Origin: Parvularia atlantis
Taxonomy: Eukaryota > Opisthokonta > Rotosphaerida
Direction: 5' to 3'
Assembly: GCA_943704415.1 (NCBI GenBank)
Contig: CALSCO010000636.1
Span: 1-34,488, forward strand
DNA: 34,488 bases
Under the pieces are notes generated by a model, which had not been told where the DNA came from, did not search any database, and worked only from the letters and a program-made list of their open reading frames with translations. Each line of letters begins with the position of its first letter. Positions within the stretch are counted from its first letter, which is position 1. The position numbers and the translations under genes are program-made. Positions 28,171 through 34,488 of this stretch are shown piece by piece.

Positions 28171-30131
28171 CTACTCGTCCGCCTCGTCCGACTCCTCCTC
28201 CGCGGTCCTGCGCCGCCGGTCGTCAGCCGCTGCCCGGCCTGCGCACGGTGCGCGCACCTGAGCCAGTCGATCATCGGCTTGGCCGAGACGCGCAGCTTGG
28301 CACCCACGTCCTTGTCGACAAACTTCTTCGAGACCTTGTCGTTCCACTGCATGATCACGTCCTCGGCCAGGATGTCCTCGTCGTACAGCACCTGCACGCC
28401 CGTCAGCGACGGCACGGTGCCCCCCCCCGGCCTCGCCGCGCGCATGCCTTCAGGATCTTGGCAAACTTGGCCGTGAGCTCGGGGATGATCACGCCGGCGA
28501 GGCGCTCGAGGCCGCCGATGAGGCCCTTGGTCGCCTTCTCCGACTTGACGAGCTGTGGCGCGCGGCATGAGCCCCACCACCTCTGCCGGGTGCCTGCCGC
28601 GGCCGCGCGCGCCTTCTGCAACAGCATCTTCTTCGACACGAGCTCCTCGAGGATCTTCTTCGTGAATGTCACCTGCACAAAAACGGCGACGGCCTGCGCG
28701 CGCGTGCACACACACACACACCGTGAGCATGAGACGACGACCGAGCCGGCCCGCGCGCGCGTACCCTGTCCTCCTTCAGGCCGAGCGTCTGGATCTTGGC
28801 GAGAATGTCCTCCGCCGAGTGCTCCGCGCCCAGATAGTCGGCAAACTCCTCGTACGTCTTGCCCTGGTCGTCGCCGCCCTCGGTGGCGTCGTCGTCCTTG
28901 GACACGACGAGGTTCTTGACGGCGCCGCTCAGGTCCTGCGCCAGCTCGCGCCGCACGCGCTCCAGCGTGGCCTCGTCGACCTTGGTGCGCGCGCGCGTGA
29001 GCCTGGCCGCCCGTGCGCAAAGCAGCCGCACCGTGAACTCCTCGTTGACCTCGCCGATCGTCGACTCGTCCGAGACGGTACGCGTGGCCGCGCCGTCCTA
29101 TTGTTCGCCCGCCGCGTCAGCCCACCCCGCGCAGAAGAAGACGCGGCCACGGCGGCGTACGGCGATGATGGCCGGCGTGAAGGCCATGCCCGAGTCGTCG
29201 TCCTGCTCCTTGGCCAGCTTGGCGTCATCCCCGGCCGGCTTCGCGTCGCTCGCGGCCTTGTCGTCCTTGTCGTCGCCGTCGTCGTCGCTGTCCGAGGCGC
29301 GGCGCGAGCCCTGTTTGGCGCGCTCGTTCTTCTCCTTGCGGCGCTGCAAGCAAGAAAGTGAGCCACGCTATGTGGCGCTGCCCACGGGGACGACGGCGCA
29401 CCTCCTCCTTGGACTTTTTGCTCTTGGCGCCTGCGGCCGAGCCCGCGACGGTCGCGTTGGGCGGTGGGTTCTGTCGCGCGCGGCGAGCGCATCAGAGCGA
29501 TGATGGTGCCGTACCGCGTGGGCACGCACGTTCAGGATGAAGGTGCACAGCTTGTGCAGGTTGTCGACCTTGTTGCGCGCGCCGCAGGCCTTGCAGTCGA
29601 GCCAGATCTCCTGCCTGCGGTCGATCAGCTGCGGCAGGCGAAGGGTGAGCACCCCACGGCCACGCAGAGCGCGCGCAGGCCGCCACCATGACGGTCTCCG
29701 GGTTGCTGCAGCTCGCGCAGAGCACAAACTTCTTGATAAACTTGTCGAGCAGGTCAGACAGCGTGCGCTCCTCGTGCGCGCCGTTGACGATGTAGCGTGA
29801 GTTTTTCTCGTCCATCTGCGTCTGCGCGCCGAGCTGCCCCACGCGCGGCGTGTCAAGACTGGCACCACCCAGCAGGCTCGTCCCGCCGCACACCTCGCAG
29901 CCGAAGAACTTGGTCGGGTACGACGACGGGCGGCTGAGCGCCTTGGCGATGTCCTCCATGTTCGGGATGACGGTCTTGATGCCGTTGCCCTTGCCCTCGA
30001 TCTGCACAATCGCGCGCATCAGGCCCACGGCAGGGATGGCGAAGCAGCGCGCACACCTTGGACATGAGACGGGGCATCTTGTAGCGGTAAAAATCGTCCT
30101 TGTTGGCGCGGTTGACGTTGACGAGCGACAT
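28171..30131 (-). CDS. Translation initiation factor eIF5
   Basis: eIF5 is the GTPase-activating protein for eIF2 in start-codon selection. Exons 30057-30131, 29894-30001, 29687-29833, 29530-29628, 29402-29470, 29161-29343, 28765-29097, 28613-28693, 28448-28552, 28258-28391 and 28171-28207 encode about 456 aa. The N-terminus FYRYKMPRL contains the catalytic arginine finger, followed by [21 protein letters not shown] and the zinc ribbon (CASC, CKACG). A charged linker leads to the C-terminal W2/HEAT domain ([19 protein letters not shown]) and an acidic tail, [11 protein letters not shown], close to yeast eIF5. Introns 28553-28612 (AAG|GCGCGC) and 28392-28447 (AAG|GCATGC) are GC-AG. A further 51-nt in-frame intron near 28961-29011 (AAG acceptor) is possible and would shorten the product to about 439 aa. 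Confidence 0.95.
28707..28720. repeat. Short (CA)n repeat in an eIF5 intron
   Basis: Seven CA units lie in intron 28694-28764 of eIF5 and read as (TG)n on the coding strand. Confidence 0.85.
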
Positions 30132-30154
30132 CTTTGGCGGCAGGGGGCGGACGA

Positions 30155-30177
30155 GGACGGACGGACGGACGGACGGG
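30155..30177. repeat. (ACGG)n tandem repeat
   Basis: About five copies of the tetranucleotide ACGG lie 25-45 bp upstream of the eIF5 start codon. They read as a TCCG pyrimidine-rich tract on the coding strand. Confidence 0.85.
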
Positions 30178-30431
30178 ATGTGGTCGCACGCGGACGGTCT
30201 GGTCTCAGGACAGGGCGTGCTGCCAGAAGCGCTCTCTGCCGGGCGCGCCGCGTCACGGACCGGCTCGGCGACGCTCAACGTCACGCACATAGGCCCGGCC
30301 GTGTGTGGTGCAATTTTCTGCGCGGTGTTGCTGCAGCGCCCTCGAGCCGGCACTGCGATACGACTGGGCGGGGGCTGCGGGCGCGCGGCGGCGGCGGCAA
30401 GGGCGTCAGAGACTCGGCGCGAGGCGAGCTC

Positions 30432-30444
30432 AAAAAAAAAAAAA
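30432..30444. repeat. A13 homopolymer
   Basis: Thirteen adenines on the plus strand in the intergenic region (T13 on the minus strand). No direct repeats flank it, so there is no sign of a retroposed insert. Confidence 0.9.
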
Positions 30445-30801
30445 GACGGAGCACGTGGTCGGCGTAGGCAGTACACGCGGCCGAGTGTCAGCGCGTGCAC
30501 GCGTGTGCTCGCGGCGCCGCGCGTGAGGAGGGGGGGGACAGCGCGGGGACGCGCACAGGCGGCGGCGCCACGGTCGCGAGGCGGCTGAGGGGTTGCGCCA
30601 GCACCGACCAGCCAGCAAAAAAGGCAGCGAACGGCGCGCGCACAGCGCGGCCACATGCCGCTCGCGCCGGGCGCACCTGAGAGGGGTCCGGGTGCTGCGT
30701 GTGCTCGTGCTGCTGCTGCGTCGTGGGGCGAAAGAGCATGGACCGCGCCAGGGGGTGCTCGGTGAGGACGGGGAGCGCTGACGAAGGCGCGCGATCCAGG
30801 C

Positions 30802-30828
30802 TACCCTCAAGTTGAGATCTTGAGGGTA
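30802..30828. other. Perfect 10-bp hairpin downstream of NUDT21 stop
   Basis: TACCCTCAAG (30802-30811) is followed after a 7-nt loop by its exact reverse complement (30819-30828). Outer GATC tetramers (30793-30796 and about 30834-30837) could extend the stem beyond an internal bulge. It lies 52-78 nt past the NUDT21 stop codon on the minus strand, so it probably sits in that 3' UTR. Confidence 0.7.
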
Positions 30829-30879
30829 ACAGACCGATCTCTCTCCTCTACCAGCCACCCCGCCCGCGCCCCGCCGGCC

Positions 30880-31899
30880 TCACTCGTGGTAGACAAAGTT
30901 TATCCTCGACGAGAGGTGCGGGATCGTGCTGAGCGTGTTGCCGTATCTCTGGTGCGGCGCGGCATGAGCGACGCGCGCCGCGCGACCTCGCGCGCACCCT
31001 CGGCGTCTCAAACAGGTCGAAGAAGGGCACGGCCAGCAGCTTCATGTTCTTGGGCACGTAGAACGTGCCTGGCGCATGCGGACGGCGCGCCCGCGCGTGA
31101 GCCGAATCCGCAGCTGGGCGCGCGCGTTTGGGCCGCCGCGCACGCACACTTCTCCGGCAGCTGGATCAGGAACATCTTGCGCATCTCGCGCGGCTTGGTG
31201 ATGTGCGCGGGCACGTACGGGTACTGGCACGCGCACGCACGCAGGCCGTTTGTCAGCACCGCACGGCGCACAACGACCGCGCGCTCGCGCACCAGAAAGT
31301 TCTCGGCCTTTGGGCGCCACCACACGCCGAGCACCTCGCCAACCTCCCACGCCGGCGGCATCTCCTCCTGCGCACGCGCGGCACGGGCCGCTGAGCAACG
31401 CTTGGCGCGCGGGGCCGCGCGGCACGCAGCGCACCGGCATGGTCGGGCCGAGGCGCAGCCCGAGAGCGCGCCGCAGGCCGTCGACCTCGTCCTCGCCGGG
31501 CCGCAGCTGGTCGCCGGGCCTGTGCGGCGCACGCCGTGCGTGAGTTGGGCGGGCGGCGGCGCGGGGTCAGCGACGCAACAGCTTGAAAAACGAGTCGCCG
31601 ATCTGGAGCATAAGGATGTGCGGGTGGCGGTGCTCGTGCACGACCAGCACGGCCTCAACCGTGCGGCGCATGCCGAGCGTGTAGTACTCGTCCTCGATGC
31701 GCTGCGGCGCGAGGGAGGGAGGGCGCGGCGCGTCACGCCGGGCTGCGCCAGGCGCGCACCGCGCCCTTGCCTTCATGCGCGCGTCGACCGACGGGTCCTC
31801 CTCCATCTGCACGGCCTTGCTGCCGATAGCGTAGTTGGCGAGCGGGAAGAGCGTGTGCACGGGCATGCGCGAGAGCGCCATCTCCGGCACGGCCGCCAT
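30880..31899 (-). CDS. NUDT21: Cleavage factor Im 25 kDa subunit (NUDT21/CPSF5)
   Basis: CFIm25 binds UGUA upstream of cleavage sites and steers poly(A)-site choice. Exons 31771-31899, 31580-31701, 31435-31519, 31293-31367, 31148-31223, 30998-31068 and 30880-30948 encode 208 aa (human 227). Signatures are LFPLANYAIGSK, LGMRRTVEAVLVVHEHRHPH, the degenerate Nudix segment PGEDEVDGLRRALG (catalytic glutamates not conserved, as in the family), WWRPKAENF, YPYVPAHITKPRE, VPKNMKLLAVPFFDLF and the C-terminal SSRINFVYHE. Intron 31702-31770 has a GC donor (AAG|GCAAGG). The nearby GT is out of phase. A CAG 2 nt before the ATG and an upstream CTGAG hint at a 5' UTR intron. Confidence 0.97.
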
Positions 31900-31986
31900 G
31901 GCTGGGGGCTGCGGGGCGCTGCGGCGGCGCGGCTCAGTCGCAACCAACGGCGCCTAAAAACTCATCGAACGATCAGCGTCCATGCA

Positions 31987-33534
31987 TCATGGCGCGGTGC
32001 CACACACAAGATCGCCGCCCACGGCCGCCGCGAGCGCCTGGGCCAGGGCCGCGGCGTCGAGGCCGCCGGGCAGCTGTGCGTCGTTGTCGTTGTCGTCGTC
32101 GTCGTCGTGGCCCGCGATGGGCGCAGCGGCCGGATGCGCGCGTGTCGCGTCGCTCGCCGCGAGGTCAAGGTCGAGGTCCGCGTCGTCGTCGTCGTTGCCG
32201 TCGTCGCCCTCGCCGCCCTGGTCGCCGTCCGCGCTGTCAGGCGCGTGCTCAGAAAAGACGCGCGCGCTGTGCGGCTCCTCGACGGCCGTGATGTCCTCAA
32301 TCCGCGGCCGCTTGGGGCGCCGAAAGCGCTCCTCAGCACGCACGGCGGCCTCCTGCGCGCCTGCCAGTGTCAGCGAGCAGCGCGACGGCCGCGCGGCCCC
32401 GCCTTGCCTCGGCCGCCGTGCACCACGTGACAGTGCCGCGCTCACTCGCGCGCAGCACGTGCAGCGTCGGGTATTCGATCACGGTCAGGCCCGCAAGAGC
32501 GGTGCGCAGCGTCGTCTCGAGCGCGAGCTCAATGAAGCGGTCCGCGTTGGCCTTTGCGCGTGTCGTCCTCAGCGAGGCATGCAAGCGCGCGCGCGCGCGC
32601 GCGAGCGTTCACTGCGCACCGGCCGGAAGGGGATCTTGTATGCGACGATGCACTGCGCCCGGTCTGCGGCCTCGGCCAGGCGCCGCCGGTGGTCGGGTGC
32701 GGCGCCGGCTCCGCGCGCGACGTCGTCGAGCACCTGGCCAACGGTGCGCGTGTCGGCGTGCCTGCCAAGGCGCGCTCAGACGGCCGCGGCCGCGCGCGAC
32801 ACCGCAGGCGCGAACGCACTTGCTCTTGTGCGTGATGCCTGCCGACACGAAGCCCAGCTCGACGTCCCACCAGATCGCGTCGGACCTGAGGCGCACCGTC
32901 AGCGGGCCCACCCAGGCACGGCAGAAGCGCGCACTTGAAGTTGTACGACGACCGGTTGGACATGTGGCGGTGCATCCCGTCCGACATGAAGCGCAGGTCG
33001 ATGCCGCGTATGCGCGCCTGCTGCAGCAGCCGGCGCAGGCGCACGGGCAGCCGCTGGACGGGCTCCTGCGCGGGGCCGCGGCGCAGACGCGCGGGTCGCG
33101 GGATGGCAGAGACGGCGGCGTCGCGCGATCGCTCGACCTCGCTGAGGAACGCGACGTCTGAGGCCCGTCAAGCGTGAGCACGCTCGGCGCACGCTCGGGC
33201 CGCGCACCCGACCACATCGTCTCGTCGGTGAAGCCGTCGAGCGGGACGTAGTCGCTGCGCTTGCGCTTGCCATCGCAGCCGCGCGCGAGCTTGTGTGCGC
33301 GCACGCACTCGACGCTGCACGTGCGCGCGAGGCATCCCGGGCAGCAGTACTGCGTCATGCGCGGTTCAGTGGGCCACGACACGGGTGCACCGGTGCGCGG
33401 CGACGCGCCCTGGCCTCGCGCTGGCCGCACTGCTCGCACGGCGGGCCCGGCACGGGTGGCGGCGCCGGCCCGCGGTCGTCCTCGTCGTCGTAGGCGGGCG
33501 CATCCAGCCGGAGCATCCGCGCTCGACTCCACAT
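31987..33534 (-). CDS. Box C/D snoRNA assembly factor BCD1/ZNHIT6
   Basis: BCD1 is a zf-HIT protein needed to assemble box C/D snoRNPs. Exons 33409-33534, 33208-33349, 32935-33157, 32820-32885, 32620-32761, 32408-32551 and 31987-32352 encode 402 aa. The N-terminal zf-HIT finger is CEQCGQREARYCCPGC followed by TCSVECVRAHKLARGC, matching human spacing only if intron 33350-33408 is spliced with a GC donor. The BCD1 core follows: YVPLDGFTDETMWSDVAFL, RGIDLRFMSDGMHRHMSN, IWWDVELGFVSAGI and TVIEYPTLHVL. The C-terminal 120 residues are Asp-rich with a basic RRPKRPRIED stretch (likely nuclear signal). Intron 32353-32407 is also GC-AG (GAG|GCAAGG). Intron 32552-32619 ends in AAAG. The start could also be the ATG at 33516. 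Confidence 0.92.
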
Positions 33535-33572
33535 GAACTGATGTGAACTTTGCACCACACGTGTCGCTCAAC

Positions 33573-34488
33573 TCACAGGAAGACGACCGTGCGCACGGCC
33601 CAGGCGATCACGGCGCACACCGCCGCCGCCACGCCCGTGCCGACAAAGCTTGGCATCTTGAGCTGGAAGACGATCTTCATGTACACGGCCAGGGCCGTCC
33701 AGAACGCGGTCGTGAACAGCCAGACGTAGAGCAGCGTGTCGACCGAGCCCGGGAAGACGATGAGCGAGAGCGTGCCCGAGACACTCGACAGGAACCAGAG
33801 CACGCCGGCCGTCGCGCGGACTTGGTTGAGCGTGGCGACGGCCGCAAAGTTGGCCAGAATCAGGCCGAGCAGGCTCGCGAAGACCGAGACGCTCAGCTTG
33901 GCCATGGCGTGGCGCGACGCGGCGGCCGCGGCCGCGACGCTCGTCGTCGGCGGCGTGCCGACACCGATGTGTGCGTTGCCGGCGGTGAGCGGGTCCGTGT
34001 CGAGCACGACGGATGGGCGGTCCGCGAACAGGTGTTTGCACTCAATCTCGGCCTGCGATGAGCCGACTTGGGGTGCCATGCGATTGAAGCAGTTGAGGTA
34101 CTCGATGTTCAACGGCGGCACGGTCGCGTCTGAGGCGGGGCCGTGCGTGAGACGACGGCACGCGGCACAAGCGGCGCACGAGGGCGCACCAGTCGTCGTC
34201 GACGCCTCGTACATGCTCAGGGGCGTGCGCACGAGCGCGGCCACGGCCACGAGCGCCACCAGCACTGAGATGGCGATCCACCGCCAGTTCTCCGGGCGGA
34301 ACATGTCGCGATCGGCGCGCTGGTCGGCGGGCAGCATCGTGCCGCGCGCGCTGAAGGGCGAGCCGGCGGCGGAGGCATTCTGTGCGGCGCACGCGCGCAT
34401 GCGGCGTGAGCGCCGTGAGCGAGCGGGCCGGTGTGCGACGCCGCGGGGCGCGCACCCGGTCCAGGTCGGGGGCGGGGGCGGGGGCGGG
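33573..34488 (-). CDS. Unrecognised polytopic membrane protein, 5' truncated
   Basis: I do not recognise this gene. Exons 34456-34488 (running off the window), 34190-34379 and 33573-34129 give 259 visible residues. The N-terminal part has Pro-Ala repeats. One membrane span (WIAISVLVALVAVAALV) is followed by a soluble loop of about 90 residues with two cysteines (NCF, ECK) and a short poly-Ala stretch. Four closely spaced spans lie in the C-terminal half (LSVSVFASLLGLILANFAAV; GVLWFLSSVSGTLSLIVF; LLYVWLFTTAFWTALAVYMK; FVGTGVAAAVCAVIAWAV). The layout of one span, loop, then four spans suggests a secretory-pathway membrane protein. Both introns (34130-34189, 34380-34455) are GT-AG. The true start lies beyond the window. 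Its stop is 38 bp from the BCD1 start. Confidence 0.8.
   Translation of the reverse strand, partial: PPPPPPPTWTGCAPRGVAHRPARSRRSRRMRACAAQNASAAGSPFSARGTMLPADQRADRDMFRPENWRWIAISVLVALVAVAALVRTPLSMYEASTTTGAPSCAACAACRRLTHGPASDATVPPLNIEYLNCFNRMAPQVGSSQAEIECKHLFADRPSVVLDTDPLTAGNAHIGVGTPPTTSVAAAAAASRHAMAKLSVSVFASLLGLILANFAAVATLNQVRATAGVLWFLSSVSGTLSLIVFPGSVDTLLYVWLFTTAFWTALAVYMKIVFQLKMPSFVGTGVAAAVCAVIAWAVRTVVFL

Larger units (their letters stand above)
30132..30879. other. 748-bp intergenic region between eIF5 and NUDT21
   Basis: This is the largest gap in the window and I see no gene in it. It must contain the eIF5 promoter/5' UTR (high-coordinate side of 30131) and the NUDT21 3' UTR. It holds an ACGG tandem repeat (30155-30177), an A13 run (30432-30444), several CTG triplets and a perfect hairpin at 30802-30828. 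Directly upstream of the eIF5 ATG, a GTGCGACC and a CAAAG bracket a pyrimidine-rich stretch that could be a 5' UTR intron. Confidence 0.6.

Noticed and set aside
9823-33534. NOP56 and BCD1 as a functional box C/D gene cluster
   Set aside because: They lie about 20 kb apart with unrelated genes between. Nothing suggests joint regulation.
1-34488. Transposons, virus-like elements, CRISPR arrays, rRNA or organellar sequence
   Set aside because: I found no element termini, mobile-element enzyme motifs, repeat-spacer arrays or RNA gene signatures. Apart from two unrecognised but cleanly spliced genes, the window is made of conserved nuclear genes.

Overview
This window comes from the nuclear genome of a very GC-rich, gene-dense, probably unicellular eukaryote. 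I resolve 18 protein genes, one cut off at each end, and about 152 introns. Almost all introns are 47-79 nt, start GTGCG(C/T) and have a CTGAC or CTCAC branch-point motif shortly before the acceptor. The gene set suggests a heterotrophic, non-yeast lineage. It includes a Shemin-pathway 5-aminolevulinate synthase with heme-regulatory motifs, a CRELD protein, a WDR7/rabconnectin-3beta, haspin and CFIm25. I cannot name the species. I see no transposon, virus-like element, tRNA, rRNA or CRISPR array.

Layout, left to right: a 5'-truncated type I DnaJ (+) converges on CRELD (-). CRELD diverges from a small coiled-coil protein (+), which converges on haspin kinase (-). ALAS (-) and NOP56 (-) follow, and NOP56 diverges from cytosolic AsnRS (+). 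AsnRS converges on TRAPPC3 (-), then the 37-exon WDR7 homologue (-). WDR7 diverges from a KIAA1143/DUF4604 protein (+), followed 7 bp later by SRP14 (+). YKT6 (-) diverges from an aquaporin (+), followed by SAP30BP/HCNGP (+). Then come eIF5, NUDT21/CFIm25, the snoRNP assembly factor BCD1/ZNHIT6 and an unrecognised polytopic membrane protein (all -), the last running off the right edge.

These are scattered housekeeping functions: protein folding and ER quality control, mitosis, heme, snoRNP, translation, vesicle traffic, splicing and polyadenylation. They do not form one pathway or operon. Start codons of three divergent pairs lie only 24-76 bp apart, and some same-strand neighbours are 7-38 bp apart, so promoters and UTRs must overlap neighbouring genes.

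The most striking signal is in the introns. About 21 of about 152 (roughly one in seven) have a GC donor instead of GT. Nearly all of these have AG as the last two exon bases and all have G at intron position +5, whereas GT donors tolerate almost any exon end. Most GC calls are forced by reading phase and by residue-for-residue spacing against known family members. Other points of note are a 294-nt NOP56 intron holding an AT-rich insert between 9-bp direct repeats, a few AAG acceptors, and hairpins just downstream of NUDT21 and WDR7.
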